From JANLYQ01 sp031365725 (lineage in GTDB: Bacteria; Actinomycetota; Actinomycetes; JACCUZ01), in assembly GCA_031365725.1 (NCBI GenBank), contig JANLYQ010000009.1, positions 1 to 52,215 of the forward strand: a stretch of 52,215 nucleotides of DNA, written 5' to 3'. The translations under genes and the position numbers were made by a program. Numbering within the stretch: the first letter of the stretch is position 1; each line of letters opens with the position of its first letter. The notes under the pieces are model-generated. The model made no database searches. It was not told the DNA's origin and was given only the letters and a program-made list of their open reading frames with translations. Shown piece by piece: positions 17,218 through 25,047 of the stretch.

Positions 17218-18468
17218 ATGGTCGACCCTGCCGCTCCGGACCCTGCCGCCCCTCGCGATGCCGCCGCACCCACCCACGGCGTGGACAGCGAGGTCGGCCG
17301 CCTGCGCACCGTCATGCTGCACCGACCGGGGCCGGAGCTCACCCGGCTGACGCCGCGCAACAACGACAAGCTGCTCTTCGACGGCATCCCGTGGGTCGGT
17401 CGGGCGCAGGACGAGCACGACGCCTTCGCCGCTGAGCTGCGCGGGCACGGGGTCGAGGTGCTCTACCTCGCCGACCTGCTCACGACCGCGCTCGAGATCG
17501 AGGCCGCGCGCGAGGAGACGATCGCCGCGGTGCTCGGCGACCAGCGGCTCGGCCTGGCCTTGCGCGCCACCGTCGACGCTCTGCTGCACGGCCTGCACCC
17601 GAGCGATCTCGCCGCGACGCTGATCGGTGGCCTCGCGCACGAGGAGCTCACGCCGGTCGGTGGTCTGGCCTACCGCTTCATGGACCGGCACGACTTCGTG
17701 ATCGACCCGCTGCCGAACCTGCTCTTCACCCGCGACTCGAGCGTCTGGCTGCGCGACAGCGTGGCCGTCACCAGCCTCGCGATGCCGGCGCGCAAGCGTG
17801 AGACGTCCCTGACCCGCGCGATCTACCGCCACCACCCGCGCTTCGTCGGGACCGCGCTGGTGCACGGCCCGGACAACGAGCCGGTCGAGGGCGGCGACGT
17901 CCTGCTGCTCGCGCCCGGCGTGATCGCCGTCGGGGTCGGGGAGCGTACGACGCCGGCCGGGGCGGAGCGCCTTGCACGGACCGTCTTCGACCGGGGCCTG
18001 GCGACCACCGTGCTCGCGGTGCCGATCGCCCAGGAACGCGCGACCATGCACCTGGACACCGTCTGCACGATGGTCGATGTCGTCGCGGTGGTCATGTACC
18101 CCAACGTCGCGGACACCCTCGAGGCCTACACCGTCACCGACGGCGAGGACCTGCACGTGACAGGGCCGGAGCCGTTCCTGGTGGCCGCCGCCAAGGCGAT
18201 GGGCATCGACACGCTGCGCATCATCGACACCGGGCTGGACCCGATCACCGCCGAGCGCGAGCAGTGGGACGACGGCAACAACACCCTGGCGATCGCCCCG
18301 CGGCTCGCGGTGGCCTACGAGCGCAACGTCGAGACCAACGCGCGGCTCGAGGAGGCCGGCATCGAGGTCGTGCGCATCAGCGGCAGCGAGCTCGGCAGCG
18401 GACGTGGCGGCCCACGGTGCATGTCCTGCCCCGTCAGCCGCGACCCGCTGGGCGCTGCGGGAGCCTGA
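17218..18468 (+). CDS. arcA: Arginine deiminase
   Basis: A 416-residue enzyme that hydrolyses L-arginine to citrulline and ammonia. Catalytic features can be read: NLLFTRDSSVW, EGGDVLLL, the His of MHLDTVCTMVD, and the nucleophilic Cys401 in GGPRCMSCP near the C-terminus. Length matches the family. The first 20 residues are Ala/Pro/Asp-rich and not part of the fold. No ornithine carbamoyltransferase, carbamate kinase or antiporter gene is adjacent, so this is a stand-alone deiminase and not an arcABCD operon. Confidence 0.93.
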   Translation: MVDPAAPDPAAPRDAAAPTHGVDSEVGRLRTVMLHRPGPELTRLTPRNNDKLLFDGIPWVGRAQDEHDAFAAELRGHGVEVLYLADLLTTALEIEAAREETIAAVLGDQRLGLALRATVDALLHGLHPSDLAATLIGGLAHEELTPVGGLAYRFMDRHDFVIDPLPNLLFTRDSSVWLRDSVAVTSLAMPARKRETSLTRAIYRHHPRFVGTALVHGPDNEPVEGGDVLLLAPGVIAVGVGERTTPAGAERLARTVFDRGLATTVLAVPIAQERATMHLDTVCTMVDVVAVVMYPNVADTLEAYTVTDGEDLHVTGPEPFLVAAAKAMGIDTLRIIDTGLDPITAEREQWDDGNNTLAIAPRLAVAYERNVETNARLEEAGIEVVRISGSELGSGRGGPRCMSCPVSRDPLGAAGA

Positions 18469-18492
18469 CGCCCGCGCCGCCGGGCATGGAAC

Positions 18493-18534
18493 GGCCCGAG
18501 CGCAACCGACGGGGGATGCAGCAGCGCTCGGGCC
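18493..18534. terminator. Hairpin between convergent arcA and DUF5926 gene
   Basis: Eleven-base perfect arms (18493-18503 GGCCCGAGCGC and 18524-18534) with a 20-base loop, between two convergent genes. There is no T-run on either side, so it would be a bidirectional or factor-assisted terminator. Confidence 0.6.
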
Positions 18535-18629
18535 TGACTCAACAGTATCGGTGACACGGACTCGTGCAAGGTGAACCGGGCACAACCGGAAGATTTTTCC
18601 GGGCCGGCGCCCTCGAACAGGGGATCAGC

Positions 18630-19667
18630 TCAGCGCAGCGTCACCTGGCGACTACGCAGACCGGCCTTGGCCCGGCGTACGTCGTCCGAGGGTGCGCTGG
18701 TGTCCGCCATGGCCTCGGCGAGCCGCCCGGCGAACGCGTCCAGCGGCTCCTCGAGGGACTCCGCTGTCGTCTCCGGCGCGAGGTCCCAGACCGGCACGAC
18801 CAGGCCGTGCGCGCGGAACGACCCGATATAGCGAGACCCGGCACCGAGGGAGTCGGCGTCCCGGGCGTGCAACCGAGCCAGCCCGTCGAGCAGGGCCTCG
18901 TCGTCGAACGGCACCACCCAGCGAAGGTGCGCGCGCTCGCGGATGCGGCACCAGTACGCCGCCTCGACCGAGGTGAGGCGTTCGGTCGGCACCACCGCCT
19001 CGTTGGCCCGCTCCATCGACGCCACCACCTCCGGGGTGCGTTCCTCGACCCCTTCGAGCCAGAAGTCGAAGCCCTGGTGCACGGTCACGGCGAGCCCTGC
19101 CCCAACAGATCCAGCACCGGCAGATCCAGCACCGGCAGACCTAGGACCCTGCTCCCCCACCAGGTCCTGCAGGCGCGGACCACTGCCGGGCAGCGCGGTC
19201 GGCGCGATCGGCGTGCCTGGCTCCGCGGCCAGCGCGAGCTCGATCGCGTGCGCCACGTCCCGGCTGGCGTCGCCGGATCCGCCGGGCACCTGCAGGCCGA
19301 TGAAGATCTCCCCGTCCTGACGCACGAGGCCGGGCCAGGCCATCGGGAGCACCGTGGCCAGCGTCACCGTGCGGCCCTCTCGCAGCGCCAGCACCGCGGT
19401 GGCCGCGGGCACGATCTCGCGCATGGCGACCAGGTCGCACTCACCGGCCAGCCCCTCGAACGGCCGCCGCACGAACGCCTCGGCGGCCTGACCGGCATGG
19501 CGCCCGTGGCACGCCTTGTAGCGGCGCCCCGACCCGCACGGACACGGCTCTCGACCAGCCACGACTGGGACGTCGGCGCCCGAGCCGGACTCGAGCGCGG
19601 CAGCAGGGTCGGTCGTGGTCGCGCGGGCGGTCCGTGGTGCGGCGCGACGGGTGGACTTCTGGCCCAT
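18630..19667 (-). CDS. SEC-C motif DUF5926 family protein
   Basis: A 345-residue actinobacterial protein. Near residue 41 is a SEC-C zinc motif, PCPCGSGRRYKACHG, preceded by a basic N-terminus. The rest matches my recollection of the DUF5926 family, which has no known reaction. A short Gly-Ala-Gly-Ser repeat (GAGSAGAGSVGAG, about residues 179-191) is encoded by a tandem 15-base duplication and looks like a recent linker expansion. Start at 19667 precedes a G-rich repeat region. Confidence 0.8.
   Translation of the reverse strand: MGQKSTRRAAPRTARATTTDPAAALESGSGADVPVVAGREPCPCGSGRRYKACHGRHAGQAAEAFVRRPFEGLAGECDLVAMREIVPAATAVLALREGRTVTLATVLPMAWPGLVRQDGEIFIGLQVPGGSGDASRDVAHAIELALAAEPGTPIAPTALPGSGPRLQDLVGEQGPRSAGAGSAGAGSVGAGLAVTVHQGFDFWLEGVEERTPEVVASMERANEAVVPTERLTSVEAAYWCRIRERAHLRWVVPFDDEALLDGLARLHARDADSLGAGSRYIGSFRAHGLVVPVWDLAPETTAESLEEPLDAFAGRLAEAMADTSAPSDDVRRAKAGLRSRQVTLR
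19106..19140. repeat. Tandem 15-bp duplication inside the DUF5926 gene
   Basis: CAGATCCAGCACCGG occurs twice in tandem (19106-19120, 19121-19135) followed by a partial third copy. It is in frame and encodes the Gly-Ala-Gly-Ser linker. Confidence 0.85.
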
Positions 19668-19705
19668 GGTGGCGCGACTCCTCGAGGCAGGATGACCGTT
19701 AGGCG

Positions 19706-19735
19706 GGGTGGGCGGGTGGGCGGGTGGGCGGGTGG
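19706..19735. repeat. GGGTGGGC tandem repeat, potential G-quadruplex
   Basis: Three full and one partial 8-base units with G3 runs separated by single bases, 39 bases upstream of the DUF5926 start. On the plus strand it satisfies the usual G-quadruplex pattern (four or more G3 runs with short loops). Confidence 0.8.
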
Positions 19736-19794
19736 ACCGTCCTCGAGCCTAGTGACCCGGGGTCGCAGGAGCCGGCGATCTCACGCCACCTGCG

Positions 19795-19878
19795 AGTGGC
19801 GGAAGGTGGCGGTCCGGACGGCCCTGAGCCAACCAGGTTCCGCCACTGGAAGCACTGCGACAACCATGTTCCGCCACT
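19795..19878. repeat. Three copies of the 10-mer AGTGGCGGAA (one inverted against two)
   Basis: AGTGGCGGAA at 19795-19804 and its complement TTCCGCCACT at 19838-19847 and 19869-19878. The first two can pair as a 10-base stem with a 33-base loop; the third touches the stop codon of the ATPase gene. This may be a terminator for the ATPase gene on the minus strand or an operator ahead of the DUF5926 gene. Confidence 0.6.
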
Positions 19879-20279
19879 CAGCGGCCAGCCGTCGGCACGT
19901 CCGCCCAGACTGTCACCGTGCCCGGCCCCTCGGTCACGCCCCAGTCTTGGCTCACGGCCCGCACGATCTCCAGTCCGCGCCCACCCAGGGCGGTCAGCGC
20001 CGCCACGCTCGGCCGCGGCCGGGTGGCGGACCCGCCGTCGGTCACCTCGAGGTGCACCACCTCGCGCTCGAGGTGCCAGGAGACCTGCAGGTCACCACTG
20101 GGCAGCGGGATCGCGTGCCGCACGGCGTTGCTGACCAGCTCGGACAGCACCAACAACGTGTCGTCGTAAGCGACCGACAGCAACCCGGCCTCGTCCAGCC
20201 CGGCAGCGACGGCATGCCGTGCCCGCCGTACGCTCGACGGCTCGGGCGAGATGCTCAACCTTGCGCTGTAAGCCGCCAT
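19878..20279 (-). CDS. RsbW-like histidine-kinase-type ATPase (anti-sigma or sensor fragment)
   Basis: A 133-residue single-domain HATPase_c protein. The N box is ELVSNAVRHA, the D box DGGSATRP and the G box LGGRGLEIV. There is no phosphorylatable His domain, as in RsbW/SpoIIAB-type serine kinases that control alternative sigma factors in actinobacteria. ATG at 20279 is backed by a strong purine stretch (GGAGGAAAG) a few bases upstream. No sigma factor or anti-anti-sigma gene is adjacent, so the partner is unknown. Confidence 0.85.
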   Translation of the reverse strand: MAAYSARLSISPEPSSVRRARHAVAAGLDEAGLLSVAYDDTLLVLSELVSNAVRHAIPLPSGDLQVSWHLEREVVHLEVTDGGSATRPRPSVAALTALGGRGLEIVRAVSQDWGVTEGPGTVTVWADVPTAGR

Positions 20280-20372
20280 CGCCTTTCCTCCCCCTGATCG
20301 CCCTGCCCTACCCCACTCCTCTCCGTGTCTAGCCAGAACAAGCAGCGCGGGGCACACCGATCAGCTCGGCAC

Positions 20373-21185
20373 TCATTCCGTCCGGCCCATCGCGCGCAGG
20401 ACGGCCCCGGGCCGGTTGGTGATGATCGCGTCGACCCCGAGCTCGAGGCACAGCGTCACGTCCGCCGGGGCGTCGACGGTCCACACGTGCACCGGGTGGC
20501 CCCGGCGCCGGACCCGGGCGACGTAGCGGGGGTGCGCCCGGACGATGTCGATGCTCGGACCGGCCGCCCACACCCACTCGGGGAGTGAGCCGTCACGGTA
20601 GAGCAGCGGCATCCGCTCGAACAGCAGCACCGAGCGCAGGTCCGGAGCCAGCGTCGAGAGCCGACGCAGCGACAGCTGGCTGAAGCTCATGACCCGTACC
20701 GGCGACCGCGCACCGGCCCAGCCGAACTCGTCGAGCAGTGCCACCAGCCGTCGCTCGACAAGGCCGGCATAGCGGGTCGGGTGCTTGGTCTCGATCGCCA
20801 GCTCCACCCGTCGGCCGGCGGTGGCCACCGTCTCGAGCAGCCGGCGCAAGGTGAGGATCTGCGACCGGTCGCGGTCGGGCATCTCGGGCTCGTCGCTGGT
20901 GCCGAGGCCGGCCCGCCACGACCCCCAGTCGAGCTCGGTCAGCTCGGCCAGCTCCAGGGTCGACACGACACCGCGTCCGGTCGACGTCCGGTCGATGCGC
21001 CGGTCGTGCACGCACACCAGGTGACCGTCGCGGGTCAGCCGCACATCGCACTCGAGAGCGTCGGCGCCCTCGTCGATGGCGCGGGTGTAGGCGTGCAACG
21101 TGTGCTCGGGCACCGCGTCGGAGGAGCCGCGGTGGGCGACGACCTGCACCGGCCGCGGCGCAGGCGCGGGCTCGGCAGCGCTCAC
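20373..21185 (-). CDS. Glycerophosphodiester phosphodiesterase
   Basis: A 270-residue TIM-barrel GDPD (UgpQ type) hydrolysing glycerophosphodiesters to sn-glycerol-3-phosphate and an alcohol. Signature residues: AHRG (His18, Arg19), Glu27 of PEHT, the ECDV pair near 45-48 and HD at about 61. No signal peptide, so cytoplasmic. GTG start at 21185; divergent from the lipoprotein gene. Confidence 0.92.
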   Translation of the reverse strand: MSAAEPAPAPRPVQVVAHRGSSDAVPEHTLHAYTRAIDEGADALECDVRLTRDGHLVCVHDRRIDRTSTGRGVVSTLELAELTELDWGSWRAGLGTSDEPEMPDRDRSQILTLRRLLETVATAGRRVELAIETKHPTRYAGLVERRLVALLDEFGWAGARSPVRVMSFSQLSLRRLSTLAPDLRSVLLFERMPLLYRDGSLPEWVWAAGPSIDIVRAHPRYVARVRRRGHPVHVWTVDAPADVTLCLELGVDAIITNRPGAVLRAMGRTE

Positions 21186-21249
21186 GACTCCATCGTGACA
21201 CCCATCACCTGCCTACGCCGTCGCGGCGCGTCGACAACACCCAGACGGC

Positions 21250-21255
21250 TAGCGT
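21250..21255 (+). promoter_or_regulatory. -10 hexamer TAGCGT, leaderless start of the lipoprotein gene
   Basis: TANNNT hexamer eight bases before the ATG at 21264, with no Shine-Dalgarno. Confidence 0.45.
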
Positions 21256-21263
21256 GGGTCGCG

Positions 21264-22697
21264 ATGCGCCTCCTGCGAGCACGGCCCCTGTACATCGCCC
21301 TCACCGCGACCCTTGCACTGGCCGCCTGCTCCGGCGGTGGGTCGGCCGGCGCGGGTGCCCCGGCGGCCAGCAGCAGGTCGAGCGCCTCCTCCGGCGCCTC
21401 CAGCGCCCCGCTCTCGACGCCGGCTCCGACCCCGGTGGCGGGCGCTCTGACCACGACGTTCTTCGGCCTGCACGACGCCGACCCGGTCGGTGCCTCGTGG
21501 CCCAAAGCGCCTGTCGGCTCGCTCCGGATCTGGGACGCTGGCGTGGTCTGGAACCAGGTGGAACGCACCCCCGGCACCTACGACTTCAGCCGTCTGGACG
21601 CGATCGTGGCGGCGGCCACCGCCCACCACGCGGCCCCGCTGATCGTGCTCGGCCAGACCCCGGTGTTCCACTCCAGCCGGCCCAGGCGGGTCGGCGCCTA
21701 CGGCAAGGGTGCTTCGGCGATGCCCGACCTCCGGAGCTGGTCGGCGTACGTCCGGGCCGTGGTGAGCAGGTACGCCGGCCAGGCCAGCGCGCAGCGGGTG
21801 CCGGGGGTCGCGTTCCAGGTGTGGAACGAGGCCAACGTCGAGGGCTACTGGTCGGGCACCCAGGCCCAGATGGCGGCGCTGACGGCGGCGGCCCATCGGG
21901 TCGTGACCACGGTCGCGCGCGGCAGCACGCTGCTGGAGCCGGCCATGGCGACCCGCACCCTCGGCCAGCGCGCGTGGCTGCGGAAGTTCTACGCCCAGCG
22001 GGTGGCCGGGGTGCCGGTGGCCGACCTTGCCGACGTCGTGTCACTGCAGCTCTATCCCGAGGTGGGGCAAGGGCCGGAGCGGTCGGCCGCGCTGCTCACC
22101 GAGGCCCGCCGCATCCTCCGGCTGCAAGGTGTGGCGCCCGACAAGCCGGTGTGGGACACCGAGATCAACTACGGGTTGCAGGGCGGCGCGCCCGCCCCGC
22201 CCGCGGCGCCGGACCAGCAGCAGGCCAACGTCGCGCTGACCTACCTGCTCGACGCGGGCGCCGGGGTGGCCCGGGTGTTCTGGTACGCCTGGGACCTGCA
22301 CACCATCGCCGACACCGACCTCGTGCGCGCCGACAACGTGACCCCCACACCGGCCGGTGCGGCCTTCTCGACGGTGCAGCGCTGGCTGGTCGGGTCGAAG
22401 GTCACCGGCTGTTCTGCGGTGGCGGCTGGCGCAGGAGCTGGAACTGGCACTGGTGCCGCTGGTACATGGACCTGTTCGCTGGTCACCTCGCAGGGGCCGG
22501 CCACCGTGTTCTGGAACGGCCGTCGCACCACGTCAGTGTCGACGGTGTTCGACGCGGGATCCGCCGAGGTCTTGGGGCAGCCGGCAACCGCGCTGCCACT
22601 CGGCGGCAGCACCGTGGAAGTCGGCGCGCTCCCCGTGCTCGTGCGCAGCGGGCAGGCTGGCGAGCGTGCCGGCGGTAGTCTCCCGCCGCTGCCCTGA
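21264..22697 (+). CDS. Lipoprotein glycoside hydrolase-like protein (GH39/GH5 clan fold)
   Basis: A 477-residue exported lipoprotein. Signal peptide with lipobox LAAC (Cys22), then a Ser/Ala/Thr-rich linker to about residue 65. The catalytic barrel shows WNEANVEGYW (predicted acid/base Glu) and later WDTEINYG (predicted nucleophile Glu), the clan A retaining arrangement. A C-terminal beta-rich segment follows, interrupted by an Ala-Gly-Thr-rich loop. Likely acts on a surface or environmental polysaccharide; the substrate cannot be read. ATG chosen because it begins the signal peptide; the longer upstream frame is antisense to the phosphodiesterase gene. Confidence 0.78.
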   Translation: MRLLRARPLYIALTATLALAACSGGGSAGAGAPAASSRSSASSGASSAPLSTPAPTPVAGALTTTFFGLHDADPVGASWPKAPVGSLRIWDAGVVWNQVERTPGTYDFSRLDAIVAAATAHHAAPLIVLGQTPVFHSSRPRRVGAYGKGASAMPDLRSWSAYVRAVVSRYAGQASAQRVPGVAFQVWNEANVEGYWSGTQAQMAALTAAAHRVVTTVARGSTLLEPAMATRTLGQRAWLRKFYAQRVAGVPVADLADVVSLQLYPEVGQGPERSAALLTEARRILRLQGVAPDKPVWDTEINYGLQGGAPAPPAAPDQQQANVALTYLLDAGAGVARVFWYAWDLHTIADTDLVRADNVTPTPAGAAFSTVQRWLVGSKVTGCSAVAAGAGAGTGTGAAGTWTCSLVTSQGPATVFWNGRRTTSVSTVFDAGSAEVLGQPATALPLGGSTVEVGALPVLVRSGQAGERAGGSLPPLP

Positions 22698-23028
22698 GCG
22701 GCGCCGTCACCGGTCGTGCGTGGCCAGCCGTCACGAGACGGCGTACGTCGTCAGCAACGGCGGCCCGGTCGCGGGCATCAGCCGAGGCCCTGGCGCGAGC
22801 AATGGCCCGCTCCATCAACAGGTCGACGCCGTAGGGCCGGCTGTAACCGAGGATCGCTTCGACGGTGCGTGCCACCCGGCCCCACGGCTGGCGGCGGATC
22901 GCGGCGTCGATGCGCGCCCAGTCGGCGAGAGACCCGCGGGTGAGCGCTGCGTCCACCGCCTCGGTCGGCCAGTCCTCGACGGCATCGTCGCGCGAGGCGT
23001 CCACGTTGCGGAAGGGCGGCGACGTCAA
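22483..23028 (-). pseudogene. Truncated regulator-like gene (N-terminal domain retained, C-terminus antisense to the lipoprotein gene)
   Basis: Residues 1-101 of the 181-residue frame look like a genuine domain (SLADWARIDAAIRRQPWG, EAILGYSRPYGVDLL, VADDVRRLVTA). From memory, this domain occurs ahead of an XRE-type helix-turn-helix in actinobacterial antitoxin-like proteins. Here, after about residue 101 (near 22728), the frame becomes Arg/Ala/Pro-rich and runs antisense through the last 215 bases of the lipoprotein gene, and no helix-turn-helix is seen. I read this as a remnant; a functional short protein is still possible. The TTG start at 23028 is uncertain. Confidence 0.4.
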
Positions 23029-23057
23029 CTGTCACCTGCTGGCGACTGCTCCCAGCG

Positions 23058-23411
23058 TCAGTCCTCCTTGATCTCCCGCACGTGCTCGCGTAACAGGGCC
23101 AGCTCCTCGGCGAGCCGGCGGGTCCGCGCTTCGAGCCGACTCACCTCGTAGCTGAGCTGGACGCTCACGAGGAGAAGGAGCACGGCAACCAGGAAGAACA
23201 GCAGGTTCGCCGGCACCTGCACGCCAGCGGCTCGAGCAGCCCACCCGGCGATCGGGGGAAAGACGGCGAGCACGATGCCGCTGGCGGACACGACCAGCCA
23301 CAGGACCGCGAACTTCTCCCGCAGGATGCCGCGGCGGAGCAGCTCGACGACGAACGCCGTCGTGAGCAGCGCTGCGACGAGTCCGAGCCACGAGGGGTGG
23401 GCTGTCGTCAT
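23058..23411 (-). CDS. DUF2304 membrane protein
   Basis: A 117-residue protein with three membrane segments (about 7-25, 35-53, 68-87) and a charged, coiled C-terminal tail (LSYEVSRLEARTRRLAEEL). The composition and layout match DUF2304, a family that commonly accompanies polyprenyl-phosphate glycosyltransferases. Its ATG overlaps the stop of such a glycosyltransferase (ATGA), supporting joint action at the membrane. Confidence 0.82.
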   Translation of the reverse strand: MTTAHPSWLGLVAALLTTAFVVELLRRGILREKFAVLWLVVSASGIVLAVFPPIAGWAARAAGVQVPANLLFFLVAVLLLLVSVQLSYEVSRLEARTRRLAEELALLREHVREIKED

Positions 23412-24139
23412 CCCGCCTCCGAGATCGAGGACCGTCGGCGACTCAGCGCGACACCGAGCGCCAGCATCGAGCGGCCGAGGTAGAGGGTGGCCTTCACCGG
23501 AGCATGGCTCGGGCGCCCACCCTGCCGAGCCTGCATGGTGACCGGCACCTCCCGCACGGTGAGGCCGGAGCGACAGGCCATCACCAACGAGTCGATCGTG
23601 TCGCCCAGATACTCCGCCGGATAGTGGCGCGCAAAGAGGGTGATGGCACTGCGGTCGGCGGCCCGAAAACCCGAGGTGACGTCACTGAGCGGGGTCCGTG
23701 CGACTCTCGACAGCACCGCGGCGAGCAGCCGCATCGCCCAGGCCCTCGGACCTCTGACCCGGTAGTGGTCGGAGCCGGCAAACCGAGAACCGATCACGAT
23801 GTTCGCTCTCTCGAGCGCCTCGATCACGATTGGCACGCACTCAGGACTGTGCTGGCCATCGGCGTCGACCTGGACGACGGCGTCGTAGCCGTGCCGCTTC
23901 GCGTGCAGGAACGCAGTACGCATCGCGCCGCCGACCCCGACGTTGAAAGGCAGGACGACCACCGTCGCACCTGCGCCGCGGGCCTCCGTCGCGGTCTGGT
24001 CCGAGGAGCCGTCGTCGACCACCAGGATGTCGGCAGCCGGCACACAACGTCTGACCTCTTTCACGACCGCGGCCACCGTCGCCTGTTCGTTCCAGGCAGG
24101 CACGGCGACAAGCACCCGCGCCCGTTCCGGAAGGCTCAT
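23408..24139 (-). CDS. Family 2 glycosyltransferase, polyprenyl-phosphate sugar transferase type
   Basis: A 243-residue GT2 of the dolichol-phosphate mannosyltransferase/GtrB group: VPAWNEQATV at the N-terminus, VVDDGSSDQT, and the QVDADGQHSP metal-binding motif, then a conserved GSRFAG segment. It ends without the two membrane helices found in GtrB, and the neighbouring DUF2304 protein could provide membrane attachment. Expected reaction: sugar transfer from a nucleotide donor to polyprenyl phosphate. Start ATG at 24139 overlaps the upstream stop (ATGA). Confidence 0.88.
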   Translation of the reverse strand: MSLPERARVLVAVPAWNEQATVAAVVKEVRRCVPAADILVVDDGSSDQTATEARGAGATVVVLPFNVGVGGAMRTAFLHAKRHGYDAVVQVDADGQHSPECVPIVIEALERANIVIGSRFAGSDHYRVRGPRAWAMRLLAAVLSRVARTPLSDVTSGFRAADRSAITLFARHYPAEYLGDTIDSLVMACRSGLTVREVPVTMQARQGGRPSHAPVKATLYLGRSMLALGVALSRRRSSISEAG

Positions 24140-24969
24140 CGGGCGACGCCGGCCGCGGTCTGGGCGCGCTGGGCGGCCACCGCACGAACCATCAGCTGTC
24201 TGGCCGCCAGACGCGTCGCGAGCCGCACCGGCACCTCCCACAACGGGGCCACCCGACGGGCCGCGGGCGGGAGGTAACGGCGCTTGACCAGTTCGGACTC
24301 GGCAAGTGACGACGACCGGTCGGACACGGTCAGTGAGGTCGCGTGCCACCGGAACGAGCTGACCGGACGCCCGACGTCGACGAGGGACCCTCGTCGACGG
24401 AGCCGGAGCAGCAGGTCGAGGTCCATGGCGAACCCGAGGGACTCGTCGAGGCCACCGACCGCCCGGAAGTCGGCAAGGCGGAAGAGCATGCCGGGCTGGG
24501 GGATGAGGTCAGGTCCCCACCCGAGGATCCGCGCGGCAGTCGGTCCGGCCCGGCTGGTCCAGAGCTCGCGTCCGTCCTCGTCGATGTAGGTGCAGTGCCC
24601 GTACGCCACCGACGTCGCCGGGTGGTGGTCCAGGGCCTGGACGGTGGCTGCCAACGATCCCGGGGCCAGCAGGTCGTCGTCCCCGATCCAGTTGCCGTAG
24701 ACCTCCCCGCGTCCCTCCTCGCACAGCGCGAGGTTGACGGCGCCGGACAGACTGCCGGGGTCGTCGAGGAGCTCCGCGTCGAACGACCGGCTCAGGGCGC
24801 GGGCTTCCTCGGCAGCCCGGGGGACGACCACGAGCAGCCGCACGGGTAGGTCCTGGTTCCGGATCGAGGTCAGCGTCTGCTCGAGGAAATCGAGCCGGCG
24901 CCCGAGCGTCGGGACCACCAGGCGGACCCGCGGAGCCGGGGGCTCGCCCGGGAGAGGACCCATCGTCAC
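24136..24969 (-). CDS. Family 2 glycosyltransferase
   Basis: A 277-residue GT-A enzyme. N-terminal VVPTLGRRLDFLEQTL, a DDD metal motif in NWIGDDDLL, and GGLDESLGFAMDLDLLLRL in the acceptor region are typical of GT2. GTG at 24969 is favoured by AAGGG eight bases upstream; an ATG two codons later is possible. First gene of a minus-strand trio (GT2, polyprenyl-phosphate GT2, DUF2304). Donor and acceptor are unknown. Confidence 0.85.
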   Translation of the reverse strand: MTMGPLPGEPPAPRVRLVVPTLGRRLDFLEQTLTSIRNQDLPVRLLVVVPRAAEEARALSRSFDAELLDDPGSLSGAVNLALCEEGRGEVYGNWIGDDDLLAPGSLAATVQALDHHPATSVAYGHCTYIDEDGRELWTSRAGPTAARILGWGPDLIPQPGMLFRLADFRAVGGLDESLGFAMDLDLLLRLRRRGSLVDVGRPVSSFRWHATSLTVSDRSSSLAESELVKRRYLPPAARRVAPLWEVPVRLATRLAARQLMVRAVAAQRAQTAAGVAR

Positions 24970-24990
24970 CGGAGGAGCCCTTCTGCTGGT

Positions 24991-25002
24991 GGTCGGCCGA
25001 CC
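24991..25002. promoter_or_regulatory. 12-bp perfect palindrome in a divergent promoter region
   Basis: GGTCGGCCGACC lies in the middle of the 78-base gap between divergent glycosyltransferase and Gmd-like genes. It could be an operator; GC-rich palindromes arise by chance more often in this DNA. Confidence 0.35.
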
Positions 25003-25033
25003 GCGCCACGTTACAGCCCGGTCGACGCCGCGA

Positions 25034-25039
25034 TAGGTT
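25034..25039 (+). promoter_or_regulatory. -10 hexamer TAGGTT, leaderless start of the Gmd-like gene
   Basis: TANNNT hexamer eight bases before the ATG at 25048. A TTACAG element 17 bases further upstream could be the -35. Confidence 0.5.
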
Positions 25040-25047
25040 CTGCGGCG

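Noticed and set aside
17218..18468. Possible arginine deiminase operon
   Set aside because: No carbamoyltransferase, carbamate kinase or arginine-ornithine antiporter gene is adjacent.
15151..18585. An 1144-residue version of the lyase protein
   Set aside because: The extra 475 residues are antisense to arginine deiminase. A signal anchor begins exactly at the ATG at 17160.
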